DNA of 64,000 bases, taken from the NCBI GenBank assembly GCA_944326135.1, contig CALVCU010000011.1, positions 36,483-100,482 on the forward strand. Direction: 5' to 3'. Each line of letters begins with the position of its first letter. Within the stretch, counting starts at the first letter, position 1. Of the stretch, positions 34,228-43,456 are shown one piece after another. This DNA comes from an uncultured Ligilactobacillus sp. (GTDB taxonomy: Bacteria; Bacillota; Bacilli; Lactobacillales; Lactobacillaceae). Under the pieces are notes generated by a model. The model ran no database searches and had not been told where the DNA came from. It saw nothing but the letters and a program-made list of their open reading frames with translations. Made by a program: the position numbers and the translations under genes.

Positions 34228-34256
34228 ATTATATCATTCGTGGTTAGCGCTTTCAA
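34228..34256 (-). promoter_or_regulatory. bsh promoter with overlapping cre site
   Basis: On the minus strand TTGAAA (34256-34251) and TATAAT (34233-34228) are 17 bp apart. TGAAAGCGCTAACC (34255-34242) matches the cre consensus except for the last base and covers the -35 and spacer, predicting CcpA repression when preferred sugars are present. Confidence 0.72.
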
Positions 34257-34274
34257 AAAAGATGCTTTATTGCA

Positions 34275-34310
34275 CAAAAAAAGTTTTAGTTAATCATTTA
34301 ACTAAAACTT
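34275..34310 (-). terminator. Terminator after uspA
   Basis: AAGTTTTAGTTAA pairs with TTAACTAAAACTT, followed by seven Ts on the minus strand. Confidence 0.88.
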
Positions 34311-34351
34311 CAACGTTATAATTTATATTTTGTACAAATATTAATAGTATA

Positions 34352-34795
34352 TTAGCGTACAACTAACACAGAAACTGGTGAATATTTTGCCATATAAGCA
34401 GCTTGTGAGCCAAAATATTTACCTAATCCCTCTTTAGCTAAAGCACCAACAACAAGTAAATCTGGATTTACTTCAGGAATAACTTTTTTGATAATTGTTT
34501 CCCCTGCATCACCTTGTGCAGTGATTGTCTTTACCTTCTTGATTCCTGATTCTAATGCAATTTTTTTATAACCCTTAATGTGCTCATTAAGTTCGTCAAT
34601 CGATTTATGAATATAGTCAACATCTAAAACTTGATAAACGTTCATTTCATCTGTTTCTAGAATTGATGTTATATATAAAGTTGCATCTAATTCTTTAGCT
34701 CTTTGCATTGCTACACGAAAAGCTAATTGTGCATCTTCGGAATCGTCTACACCTACTAGAATTTTTCTAATGTTTTTAATCTTTTCTATACTCAT
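34352..34795 (-). CDS. Universal stress protein UspA family
   Basis: 147 residues, a single Usp domain. It starts with the strand KILVGVDDSEDAQLAFRVA and carries the ATP-binding pattern VGALAKEGLGKYFGSQAAYMAK near the C-terminus, so it probably binds ATP. The start is eight bases after the mntH stop, so it is the second gene of a manganese-transport operon. Similar mntH-uspA pairs occur in other lactobacilli. Confidence 0.92.
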   Translation of the reverse strand: MSIEKIKNIRKILVGVDDSEDAQLAFRVAMQRAKELDATLYITSILETDEMNVYQVLDVDYIHKSIDELNEHIKGYKKIALESGIKKVKTITAQGDAGETIIKKVIPEVNPDLLVVGALAKEGLGKYFGSQAAYMAKYSPVSVLVVR

Positions 34796-34803
34796 ATCGA
34801 TTT

Positions 34804-36354
34804 CTATTCTCCTTGTTCTTTACCTATCTTTTGGTTGTTCTTATACATATCTATAATTACCCAAACTAATAACATAATAATCATTACACTAATTACATAT
34901 GCAACATTCTTCCCAATTACAACTTGTTCAGGTGTTGGATTAGAACTGAAGAAAGCTGTCATTTGATCAGGTAAACCAGTTAAGTTCAAGTAAATCAATG
35001 CAATAACTGAGATCCAACCTAAAATCTTAACCCATAAACTATTTTTGAATTCACCCATTTCATTCTTACTATCTGTAAGCATCAATAGTGGAACCATTGA
35101 GAATGGCAATGCGAGTGATAAAAATACCTGAGAGTTAATCATTAAGTTATTAATGGCAATATGTTGTCTTGTAACTGATTCCCCACTAGTTGTTAAGACA
35201 CATAAAATAACTGGAATAACTGATAACAAACGAGTAACTAATCTACGAGCCCATAATGGCATTCGTAAATGAATGAAACCTTCCATAATAACTTGACCAG
35301 TCAATGTTCCTGTAATTGTTGAATTTTGACCTGATGCAAGTAAAGCAACAGCAAACAAGATTGATAAAATACCTGTTTGAGCAACACTAGCTAAAATATG
35401 GTTATGTAATAATGTTGGTTCATTTAAAGCTTCAAACAAACCAAAGAATGAAGTATCTTTAACAGCACCTGATTTGAAAACTGCAACACCCATAATCAAA
35501 AGTAATGCATTAACAAAGAAAGCACCTGTTAATTGAATGTTTGAATCCCATGTTGCAAACTTAACTGTTCTTTTAATATCGTCATGATTACGATGATCAA
35601 GTTCACGTGTTTGTGAAATTGATGAGTGCAAGTACAAGTTATGTGGCATAACTGTTGCCCCGATGATTCCTAATGCACCTGTTAATGGAGTTTCACCATT
35701 AATTGATGGATGACTTGCTAACACATCTGCACTAGGCATTAAACCTCTAATTGCAGCACCCCAATCGGGATCTGATAACAAGACTTCGTAAATAAATACA
35801 AATAAAATTACACAGATTAAACATACAACAATTGCTTCAATCTTACGGAATCCAATCTTGGCAAGTAATAATAATAGCAAAACATCAAATACAGTAATGA
35901 AAACTGCAAGAATTAATGGAATATGGAATAATAAGTTCAACGCAATTGCAGCCCCAATTACTTCGGCAATATCTGTCGCCATAATCGCCATTTCCGTAAG
36001 TATCCATAAAATGATACCTAATGTTTTTCCTGTTCTAGCACGAATTGCTTGTGCTAAGTCCATTTGTGTTACAATCCCTAATTTAGCAGCCATGTATTGT
36101 AATAACATTGCAATCAAACTAGACATTAAGATAACTGACATCAGCAAGTACTGGAAGTTTTGACCTCCAGTAATTGATGTTGCCCAATTACCTGGATCCA
36201 TGTATCCAACAGCAACAAGTGCTCCTGGACCTGAATATGCTAATAATGTTTTCCAAAAGCCTGCGTCTTTTGGAGGAACATGTACAGTCCCGTTGATTTC
36301 TTCTAATGATTTACCATTAGCATACTCAACGAGATTTAAAGTGTTTTTTGACAT
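34804..36354 (-). CDS. mntH: Nramp-family manganese transporter
   Basis: 516 residues with 11 or more membrane segments. The metal-binding DPGN (Asp53-Asn56) in GYMDPGNWATSI and the segment-6 motif ATVMPHNLYLHSS are intact. It imports manganese with protons. Lactobacilli use high manganese against oxygen stress. An AGGAGG ribosome site precedes the ATG. The promoter at 36378-36405 is overlapped by an operator-like element. It is the first gene of a pair with uspA. Confidence 0.95.
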   Translation of the reverse strand: MSKNTLNLVEYANGKSLEEINGTVHVPPKDAGFWKTLLAYSGPGALVAVGYMDPGNWATSITGGQNFQYLLMSVILMSSLIAMLLQYMAAKLGIVTQMDLAQAIRARTGKTLGIILWILTEMAIMATDIAEVIGAAIALNLLFHIPLILAVFITVFDVLLLLLLAKIGFRKIEAIVVCLICVILFVFIYEVLLSDPDWGAAIRGLMPSADVLASHPSINGETPLTGALGIIGATVMPHNLYLHSSISQTRELDHRNHDDIKRTVKFATWDSNIQLTGAFFVNALLLIMGVAVFKSGAVKDTSFFGLFEALNEPTLLHNHILASVAQTGILSILFAVALLASGQNSTITGTLTGQVIMEGFIHLRMPLWARRLVTRLLSVIPVILCVLTTSGESVTRQHIAINNLMINSQVFLSLALPFSMVPLLMLTDSKNEMGEFKNSLWVKILGWISVIALIYLNLTGLPDQMTAFFSSNPTPEQVVIGKNVAYVISVMIIMLLVWVIIDMYKNNQKIGKEQGE

Positions 36355-36377
36355 AATTTATCCTCCTATCCTTTTTT

Positions 36378-36411
36378 AGTATACCAAAGATAAATTTTTA
36401 GGCAAGGTTAA
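36378..36411 (-). promoter_or_regulatory. mntH promoter with DtxR/MntR-type operator candidate
   Basis: TTGCCT (36405-36400) and TATACT (36383-36378) are 16 bp apart on the minus strand. TTAGGCAAGGTTAA (36398-36411) is an imperfect dyad of the kind bound by manganese-responsive MntR/DtxR regulators and covers the -35. Confidence 0.55.
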
Positions 36412-36542
36412 CTTTTTAAAAAAATTAATTAATTTATTTTTTGTATGTTGCTAACCTTTTACAAATCCTTTATTTACAACGTTTTTCTATCTTTAAAATC
36501 CTTTTAAAAAAATTTATTTTTTTAATTATTAAGCATCTAAAC

Positions 36543-36577
36543 AAAAAAAGACTTAGGCATTTCGCCTAAGTCTTTTT
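36543..36577. terminator. Terminator after amino-acid permease
   Basis: GACTTAGGC pairs with GCCTAAGTC, with A and T runs on both sides. Confidence 0.9.
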
Positions 36578-36585
36578 ATATCAAA

Positions 36586-38004
36586 TTAATCCCGATTGGC
36601 ATTTCTAATACCATATACAAAATAAATTGCTATTCCTAAAATAAACCAAACTAACGTATAAAGCTTAGCAGCTTTATCCAATCCAATAAACACAAGTAAA
36701 CTAGCTACAAATGCAAGAATTGGTAATAATGGATATGCTGGAACCTTGAAAGCAGGTTGTTGAATATCTTTTCCTTCTCGTTTTCTTAAGAAGAATAACC
36801 CTACCGAAACGAACATAAATGCAATAATTGTTCCTGCAGAAATTAATTGTGATAAGAAACTAAATGGTAATACTGAACTAATTACCATAGAAACAACAGA
36901 AATTAAAATTACTGCATTCTTAGGTTGTTTGTTTTTATCAAGTTTGCTGAATACTTTTGGTAACATTCCATCTCGACTAAATGAATAAATTAATCTTGAG
37001 CCAGATAACATTAAACCAATAGCTGCGGTAATCATTCCCAAGACCGCAATTAATTGAACAATCGTTGCTACTATTGGATGATTAATTGCTCTCAAAGCGA
37101 TTCCAATTGGTTCAGCACTAGCTGCATAATGTTGATATGGTAATACACCAATTAACACTAAACTTACTAAAATAAAGAATACAGATGCAATTCCTAAAGA
37201 TCCAACAATTCCAAGAGGCATTGTTTTTTGTGGTTCAATAGCTTCAGCTGAATTTGCAGCAATTGCATCAAATCCAATATATGATACAAAAATCATAGAT
37301 ACTCCGGCATAAATACCTTGCCAACCACCAAAAGCCCCATTTGCTGTCACATGATATTCTGGAATAAATGGATGGAAATTAGCCATATGAATTGAAGTAG
37401 CACCCACTACTACAAATAACAAAATTGCAAAAATTTTCAAAACTACAAAAAGATTTTCAACTAATGTAATTTTTGAAAGATTTCTTGAAACAAGAAACAT
37501 AACTAACAACAATAGTGCAATTGCTAAAATATCAACAATTCCCCCATCTTTACCTAATGGATTCGCCAAAAATGCAGGGAATTTAATTCCAATAGATGCC
37601 AAAATTGGTTTTAAGTTAGAAGAAATACCAGAAATTACAAAGGATAATCCAATAAAATATTCAGCCAATAATGCCCAGCCAACAACCCAGCCAGGTAATT
37701 CACCGAAAATAACATTAATCCAAGTGTATGCTGAACCAGCAAATGGCATCGCACCAACCATTTCGGCATATACTAAAGCTACCATTCCAGCAACAACAGC
37801 TGCAATTATAAATGAAATAATAACTGCCGGTCCCGTATGCATCGCTGCTACTTCACCAGGCAAAGTGAAAATTGAAGTTGAAACAATAATCCCTAAACCT
37901 AATGCTAATAAATCTCTTACTCTAAGAGACCGTTCTAAGTGATCATCTTTCAATTCATATTTTTGGGGATTTTGCCTATAAAAAATTTTATTCCAAAGTT
38001 TCAT
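36586..38004 (-). CDS. APC-superfamily amino-acid permease, cationic amino-acid transporter (CAT) type
   Basis: 472 residues, about 12-13 membrane segments. It starts KLWNKIFYRQNPQKYELKDDHLERSLRVRDLLALGLGIIVSTSIFTLPG, with the helix-breaking GxG of segment 1, and has VSYIGFDAIAANSAEAIEPQKTMPLGI in segment 6-7. This pattern is typical of the YfnA/CAT1-like group. The substrate is an amino acid that I cannot define. It overlaps the preceding permease gene by 17 bases and has AAAGGAAA upstream, so the two permeases are co-translated from one mRNA. Confidence 0.87.
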   Translation of the reverse strand: MKLWNKIFYRQNPQKYELKDDHLERSLRVRDLLALGLGIIVSTSIFTLPGEVAAMHTGPAVIISFIIAAVVAGMVALVYAEMVGAMPFAGSAYTWINVIFGELPGWVVGWALLAEYFIGLSFVISGISSNLKPILASIGIKFPAFLANPLGKDGGIVDILAIALLLLVMFLVSRNLSKITLVENLFVVLKIFAILLFVVVGATSIHMANFHPFIPEYHVTANGAFGGWQGIYAGVSMIFVSYIGFDAIAANSAEAIEPQKTMPLGIVGSLGIASVFFILVSLVLIGVLPYQHYAASAEPIGIALRAINHPIVATIVQLIAVLGMITAAIGLMLSGSRLIYSFSRDGMLPKVFSKLDKNKQPKNAVILISVVSMVISSVLPFSFLSQLISAGTIIAFMFVSVGLFFLRKREGKDIQQPAFKVPAYPLLPILAFVASLLVFIGLDKAAKLYTLVWFILGIAIYFVYGIRNANRD

Positions 38005-39340
38005 TTCTCAATTTCCTTTCTCTCAATGTGACAAATACATAAAGTAACATCAACCATCCTAAAGATAATATAGTAGCATATCTTGTCGATGAAATTGCTA
38101 GAAAAATAATAATCATTCCAGCAAAAAATAGAATTGATATGATATCCGTAATTGGATAACCAGGTACGGAGAGGACATTATTTTCTTTATGAGTTTTCTT
38201 ATATTTTAAGTGACATACAATTATTGCAATCCAAACAAAAATAAAATTAATTGAAGCAATACTTGTGATAATTGTAAAAATTTTACCTGGCATTAAATAG
38301 TTTAAAATTACAATAACAAATAGGATTAACGACGAAGCATGTAAAGCATTGTTAGGGATTGCCTTAGAACTTAATTTAGTAAAACAACGTGGTGCATTTT
38401 TCAATTTTGCAAGTGAATATAGTGAACGACTCATACTAAATAACGCACTATTAGTTGCTGAGATTGTCGCAATAATCACCACAATATTCAAAATCGAAGC
38501 AGCATTAGGAATTCCAATTGCTTCAAACACTTGTACAAAAGGACTTGATTTAGTCGAAATCTGATTCCAAGGACATACAACCATTAACGCAATCATTGAT
38601 CCAATATAGAAAAGACCAATTCTTAAAGGCAAACTATTAATTGCCTTTGGAATATCTTTTTTAGGATTCTTAGTTTCACCAGCTGTTAAACCAACCATTT
38701 CAATTCCTGTATATGCAAGAATTACCATTTGAAAACTTCTAATAAATCCTTCCATTTTCTTAGGAAAAAAGCCACCATAATCAAATAAATTATTAAAAGA
38801 AACTTGTGTTCCAGCAACTGTTTTATGACCTAATAATAAAAATAAACTAATAAATATCAACGCAATAATTGCAAGAATCTTAATTAATGATAATTCACTT
38901 TCTAGTTCCCCAAATGCCCCAACATTAATCATGTTAATAACAATTAATATAATCAATATAATCAAAGGCGGTATCCACTGTGGAAAATTCGGAAACCAGT
39001 ATTTTATATAAATTCCAGAAGCCGTCAAATCAGTCATTGCTTGTGCAATAAAACACAGCCAATACGTCCATCCAATTACAAAGGAAACTTTCTTACCTAA
39101 ATATTCTTCAATAAATTCAATAAAAGAGTGCTTATTAAGATCAGACATTAAGACTTCTCCTAATGCTCTCATCATGAAGAAAATAAAAATACCAGCAATT
39201 GTATAGGTTAAAATAACCGCAGGTCCAGTACTTTTAATCGAGTCTCCAGATCCTAAAAACAATCCGGTTCCGATTGCGCCACCAATCGCAATCATCATGA
39301 TATGTCGACTCTTTAAATTTCTTGAAAGTTTCTCATCCAT
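37988..39340 (-). CDS. APC-superfamily amino-acid permease, AAT type
   Basis: 450 residues. It starts MDEKLSRNLKSRHIMMIAIGGAIGTGLFLGSGDSIKSTGP, the consensus of the amino-acid transporter family (AroP, LysP, GabP, CycA). YTGIEMVGLTAGETKNPKKDIPKAIN and SSNSALFSMSRSLYSLA-like segments follow. Members import amino acids with protons. The substrate is not readable from these motifs. GGAGGGA precedes the ATG. The last 17 bases overlap the start of the next permease. Confidence 0.87.
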   Translation of the reverse strand: MDEKLSRNLKSRHIMMIAIGGAIGTGLFLGSGDSIKSTGPAVILTYTIAGIFIFFMMRALGEVLMSDLNKHSFIEFIEEYLGKKVSFVIGWTYWLCFIAQAMTDLTASGIYIKYWFPNFPQWIPPLIILIILIVINMINVGAFGELESELSLIKILAIIALIFISLFLLLGHKTVAGTQVSFNNLFDYGGFFPKKMEGFIRSFQMVILAYTGIEMVGLTAGETKNPKKDIPKAINSLPLRIGLFYIGSMIALMVVCPWNQISTKSSPFVQVFEAIGIPNAASILNIVVIIATISATNSALFSMSRSLYSLAKLKNAPRCFTKLSSKAIPNNALHASSLILFVIVILNYLMPGKIFTIITSIASINFIFVWIAIIVCHLKYKKTHKENNVLSVPGYPITDIISILFFAGMIIIFLAISSTRYATILSLGWLMLLYVFVTLRERKLRNETLE

Positions 39341-39561
39341 ATAAATATATCCCTCCTATAAATTTAACCTCAATTCGTTGATTAAATTTAAATAAGAAAA
39401 TTTTAACATATTATTAATAAACTATCAATGTTCGAAAAGAAGATATTTAAAAAGATTTTTACTAATTCAAATAATTATCTTATAAAAGAGTAAATTATAT
39501 TATTTACATTATTTATTTTATATGTTAACTTATTAAAAATAAGTAAAAGAGGTGAACTATT

Positions 39562-39588
39562 ATGACAATGTGTTGTTACCCATTATGA
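39562..39588 (+). CDS. Leader peptide MTMCCYPL, putative translational attenuator
   Basis: Eight codons, ATG to TGA, with AGAGGTGA seven bases upstream. Two adjacent Cys codons are followed by Tyr, both rare amino acids in this organism's proteins. The stop lies 25 bases before the start of the next permease. The last codons form one arm of a hairpin that hides the permease ribosome site. See the hairpin and finding. Confidence 0.55.
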   Translation: MTMCCYPL

Positions 39589-39603
39589 ATTATCAATAAT
39601 GGG
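39579..39603 (+). promoter_or_regulatory. Ribosome-site-sequestering hairpin
   Basis: CCCATTAT (39579-39586, end of the leader peptide) pairs perfectly with ATAATGGG (39596-39603). The second arm includes the first three Gs of the GGGAGGG ribosome site (39601-39607) of the permease. A ribosome paused on the Cys codons would prevent the stem from forming. Confidence 0.6.
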
Positions 39604-39613
39604 AGGGTTTAAT

Positions 39614-41029
39614 TTGAGAAAAGAAAACAAAAATTTAAATTGGTATAACATTTCACTAATTGCATTCACTTCAATGTGGAGCATCAGCAATATTTTTAAT
39701 AACTATTCACAACAAGGAACACAAGCAATTTTTTCTTGGGTTCTCATTATCTCTTTATATTTTATTCCGTATATCTGGATTGTAAGCAAATTAGGTGCAA
39801 CATTTCCAAATAGTTCAGGCGGTGTAAGTATTTGGATTGAAGAAACAATCAATTCAAAAATGGGATATTTAGCTGCTTGGACATATTGGATTGTTAACAT
39901 CTCCTACCTAGCACAAAAACCACAAAATATTATCGTAGCAATTTCATGGCTATTTACAATGCAAGCTAACACCTTAAACCATCTTGCTTCATGGGAAATT
40001 GCAATTATTTCCCTGGTAATATTAATATTCTTCATGTGGCTTTCTGCACGAGGAATCAATACATTAAAAATCATTGGTAGTATTGCTGGAGGAGCAATGT
40101 TAATTATCTCAATGCTTTTGATAGTTCTTTCATTAGCAACTTTCTTTATTTTCCATGTAAAACCAGCAACTTCAAATTTAACTAGTGTTAGTTCATTTAT
40201 TCCTCGCTTTAACACAACTTACTTCACAACATTATCAATGTTTGTGTTTGCTGTTGGCGGGAGTGAAAAGATTTCACCATATATTAATTATTTAAAAAAT
40301 GGAAAAAATGAGTTTCCTAAAAGCATGTTATTTTTAGCTATACTTGTTGGAGCATCTGCTATTTTAGGAACATATTCACTAGGAATATTATTCAACAGTC
40401 ATGCTATCCCAAAAGATTTAATTATGAATGGTGCCTATGTTGCATTTCAGATATTAGGAGAAAAATTTCATATTGGCAACTCATTAATGATCCTTTATGC
40501 CTTTTCCAACCTACTAGCTCAAATTGCTGCTTTAATGATTTCAATTGATGCGCCTTTAAAAATTTTATTATCCGAGAATAACAAAAAATATATTCCACAT
40601 AGTTTAATGAAGAAAAACAAGCATAATATATCCATTAATGGTTACATTTTAACAGGAATTTTAACCAGTATTTTAATTATTATTCCAACCATAAAAATTA
40701 AAAATGCCACAAATTTTTATTACTGGCTATTAAATTTAAATTCTGTTGTCATTCCATTTAAGTTTCTCTTCATCTTTCTAGCTTTTATCTTTTTAATAAA
40801 ACATCAAAAAATATCATTTACTAAAAAGTTCCCACAAATTATGCTAGGTACATGGATTTTTATAATTACACTTATCATAAGTATATTAGGAATGATTCCA
40901 AAAAATAATATTCCATATCATTCTTCACAATGGTGGTTTCAATTGAGTATTAATATAAGTACACCAATTATCTTCGCAATTTTAGGAATCATTTTACCAA
41001 TAATTAAAAAGTTAAAAAATCACCAATAA
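39614..41029 (+). CDS. APC-superfamily amino-acid permease, leader-controlled
   Basis: 471 residues, about 12 membrane segments. I start it at TTG 39614 (MRKENKNLNWYNISLIAFTSMWS), six bases after GGGAGGG. The in-frame ATG at 39599 lies before and overlaps that site. The sequence belongs to the glutamate:GABA antiporter/YjeM-like branch (PNSSGGVSIWIEETINSKMGYLAAWTYW, VFAVGGSEKISPYI). The substrate is unknown. The Cys-Cys-Tyr leader suggests cystine, cysteine or a sulphur-related amino acid. It is transcribed divergently from the two upstream permeases. Confidence 0.85.
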   Translation: MRKENKNLNWYNISLIAFTSMWSISNIFNNYSQQGTQAIFSWVLIISLYFIPYIWIVSKLGATFPNSSGGVSIWIEETINSKMGYLAAWTYWIVNISYLAQKPQNIIVAISWLFTMQANTLNHLASWEIAIISLVILIFFMWLSARGINTLKIIGSIAGGAMLIISMLLIVLSLATFFIFHVKPATSNLTSVSSFIPRFNTTYFTTLSMFVFAVGGSEKISPYINYLKNGKNEFPKSMLFLAILVGASAILGTYSLGILFNSHAIPKDLIMNGAYVAFQILGEKFHIGNSLMILYAFSNLLAQIAALMISIDAPLKILLSENNKKYIPHSLMKKNKHNISINGYILTGILTSILIIIPTIKIKNATNFYYWLLNLNSVVIPFKFLFIFLAFIFLIKHQKISFTKKFPQIMLGTWIFIITLIISILGMIPKNNIPYHSSQWWFQLSINISTPIIFAILGIILPIIKKLKNHQ

Positions 41030-41030
41030 T

Positions 41031-41066
41031 AAATAGCGTGTATGTAAAATTACATACACGCTATTT
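41031..41066. terminator. Bidirectional terminator between permease and PAP2 gene
   Basis: AAATAGCGTGTATGTAA pairs with TTACATACACGCTATTT, a 17-bp stem with a two-base loop. Confidence 0.85.
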
Positions 41067-41078
41067 AAATGAAAAGTT

Positions 41079-41953
41079 TTATTCTAAATTTTTAATCAAT
41101 AATTCACGCAAAATGTAAATGATAAATATAGTTATAAAGAAAGAAAAAGTTACATCTGATAGAAAGTGAGCACCAATTATCACTCGACTCACCGCAACTA
41201 AAATTCCATAAATAGCACTTATTCCAAACCAAAATTGACGTTTCTTTTTATTTTCAATAAACCAAGTAAAAACAATTGCTAATGTTGCTGCCATTGTATG
41301 ACCTGATGGAAATGATTTATGTCCATTAGGACCATTAATTGTTAGCCAATTAGTAAAATGATTTGTTTTTGATAATTCATATGGCCGTACTCTTCCCCAA
41401 AGTTCTTTTAGTGTCTCATTTACTTTTAACGCACACCATACGGTTAATGCTGCAAAAACTGCAATTATCATCAATCTTTTAATCTGTAAATCTGTTTTGC
41501 CTTTTAACCATAATTGACAAATTATTATAAAAATAATCAAAAAAATTGCCCACGTAATCCAATTTACAGAAGATGAAAAACTTATTTTTGCTCCATCGCT
41601 ATTAGCAATACCTATTGCTTGATGTTTATCTATGTTATGTTGGATTGATGCTATATATCCTAAAAATTCATTAGTATACCTTTTTATTTGCCATGCAGTT
41701 AAAGAAATAAAGTACTTGAAAATAAATAATTAGATGTGAATCGTAACGCATAATTCATTGCGATTTGTCCCACAAAAGCAAGTACTATATAGACAGGAAA
41801 TTCTCCAAATGTTTGGAAAAATGTTCCAAACCAACTATGATAGTTTATTACATACTGACTTACCTTTAAATCTTCAAAATATGCAAAAGTAAGAATTGAA
41901 ACTGCTGAAACTATTGCCACTATAAAAAGGCGTTTTTGTGTTTTTACTGACAT
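41079..41953 (-). pseudogene. PAP2-family phosphatase (undecaprenyl-diphosphatase type), frameshifted
   Basis: The N-terminal 84 residues (41953-41699) and the C-terminal part (open from about 41700 to 41079) are in different frames. The catalytic motifs are in the C-terminal part: KELWGRVRPYE, SFPSGHTMA and SRVIIGAHFLSDV, the three phosphatase signatures of PAP2 enzymes such as those that recycle undecaprenyl diphosphate. The break is at 41699-41704, where CTTTAACT is read and CTTTTAACT would join the frames as LLTAW. One T is missing. An internal ATG at 41540 could give a shorter product lacking the first membrane segments. Confidence 0.87.
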
Positions 41954-42059
41954 AATATTGCCTCCTTTTATACATTTAGTATAAAAAGGCCTCGTAAATT
42001 TTTATTATATCGAAGGTAAACTTTTTGTATTTTTTATGTATACTTGGCTTTAATTTATC

Positions 42060-42091
42060 AAAAAAACTCTAGTTGAATTATCAACTAGAGT
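42060..42091 (-). terminator. Terminator after the MPQTG protein
   Basis: ACTCTAGTTGA pairs with TCAACTAGAGT with a four-base loop and is followed by six Ts on the minus strand. The same 11-bp stem recurs at 44134-44160. Confidence 0.85.
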
Positions 42092-42115
42092 TAAATAAAA
42101 ACAATTAATTACATA

Positions 42116-43225
42116 TTAGTGATGTTTCCGCATTAATAATGCACCAGCTGCAGCAATTGCAATTGTACCAACAGCTACTAAAATGCTAGCATCTTTTGTT
42201 TGTTCACCAGTTTGTGGCATTGTACTTTTACTTCTTGATGTAGCTTTTGTTGCCTTTTTCGATGATACATTATTTGTCTTTACTGTTGTTGCAATCTTAC
42301 TATTTGATGTCTTTTGAGTAGCAACTTTAGCTACTACCTTATTGTTTGTATTTGTTGATGAAGTAGCCTTTGTACTTGTTGCTTTCATTTCATCTTTTTT
42401 ACTTGCAACATTATTATCATTTGATGAAGATACTGATGTTGCTGGACGTGTTGATGAAGTTTGTGGTTTAGATGATTGACTTGATTGCTTGTTATTAATA
42501 TTATTCAATGCATTTTGCAAAAATGCCAAAGCATCTTGATCACGAGTTAATTGGGCTTGAATGATTTCTCTAGCATGTGCATTAGTTTCTAAATCTAATG
42601 ACTTCTTATCATCATTTACAAAGCCTTGAAGCTTTTCAATATCATGTTGTAAATCATTTACAGTATCCAAACCATTTACATAGCCATTTAATATATCTAC
42701 AACAAGATCCCCGCTTACATCTGAACTTGCTATTTGAACAGGTAATGATGTATCAGCTTTATATTTGTCAATTACACTATTTACATTATTAATCTCGTTT
42801 TGTAACTTGTCATGTTCTTGATCAGATATTGATGGAGTAACCTTAGTATTTCCATCCACAGAACGAGGTTTAACACTTTGTTCTTTTGTTGTATTTGCTG
42901 TAGATTTAGTAGTTGATGATTTGGTTGAAGCTGATGTTGTAGCTTTTGAACTAGATGAGGCAACTATTGATGTAGATGATTTTACAGTTTGATTTGTTGA
43001 TTTTGTTGATTGAGATGCTTTAGATGATTGAGATGATCTTAAAGCAACTGCATTACTTGATTTTGCAGTTTGTGATTCTGATGAAACACTAGCAACGCTA
43101 CTTGTTTGTGATGATACTGATGATGGTTGAACATTATCAGCATTTACTAACATACTTGCCCCCATTGTTGCAGCTGCCATTGTTGAAACTGTTAATACCT
43201 TTTTTAAATTTTTGTGATTTGTCAT
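42116..43225 (-). CDS. Sortase-anchored surface protein with MPQTG motif and helical core
   Basis: 369 residues from the ATG at 43225. A signal peptide ends near MLVNADN. Residues 30-125 are Ser/Thr/Lys-rich. Residues 140-245 form a charged, heptad-like helical domain (DKLQNEINNVNSVIDKYKAD and LQHDIEKLQGFVNDDKKSLD). A second Ser/Thr/Lys-rich tract follows. The C-terminus is MPQTGEQTKDAS, a hydrophobic segment and MRKHH. MPQTG is a Met variant of the usual LPxTG. It should be wall-anchored if sortase A accepts it. Function is unknown. A GGAG site lies 11 bases upstream. Confidence 0.8.
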   Translation of the reverse strand: MTNHKNLKKVLTVSTMAAATMGASMLVNADNVQPSSVSSQTSSVASVSSESQTAKSSNAVALRSSQSSKASQSTKSTNQTVKSSTSIVASSSSKATTSASTKSSTTKSTANTTKEQSVKPRSVDGNTKVTPSISDQEHDKLQNEINNVNSVIDKYKADTSLPVQIASSDVSGDLVVDILNGYVNGLDTVNDLQHDIEKLQGFVNDDKKSLDLETNAHAREIIQAQLTRDQDALAFLQNALNNINNKQSSQSSKPQTSSTRPATSVSSSNDNNVASKKDEMKATSTKATSSTNTNNKVVAKVATQKTSNSKIATTVKTNNVSSKKATKATSRSKSTMPQTGEQTKDASILVAVGTIAIAAAGALLMRKHH

Positions 43226-43456
43226 TTTATCACTCACTCCTTAATACTTTACAAAATGATTGTTAAATCACTACGCCCACAGTATATCAAAGCAATTTTT
43301 AACTGTCGACAATTTGTGAATTATCATTGAAGATTTTATGAATTTTTAACTGAATTCCCCCAAATTAATTTGTATTTAATTTTTACACAATTAAAATCAC
43401 TAGTATAATTAATCTATAAAATTTAATAATGATTAGTCATAAAAGGAGTAAATATT

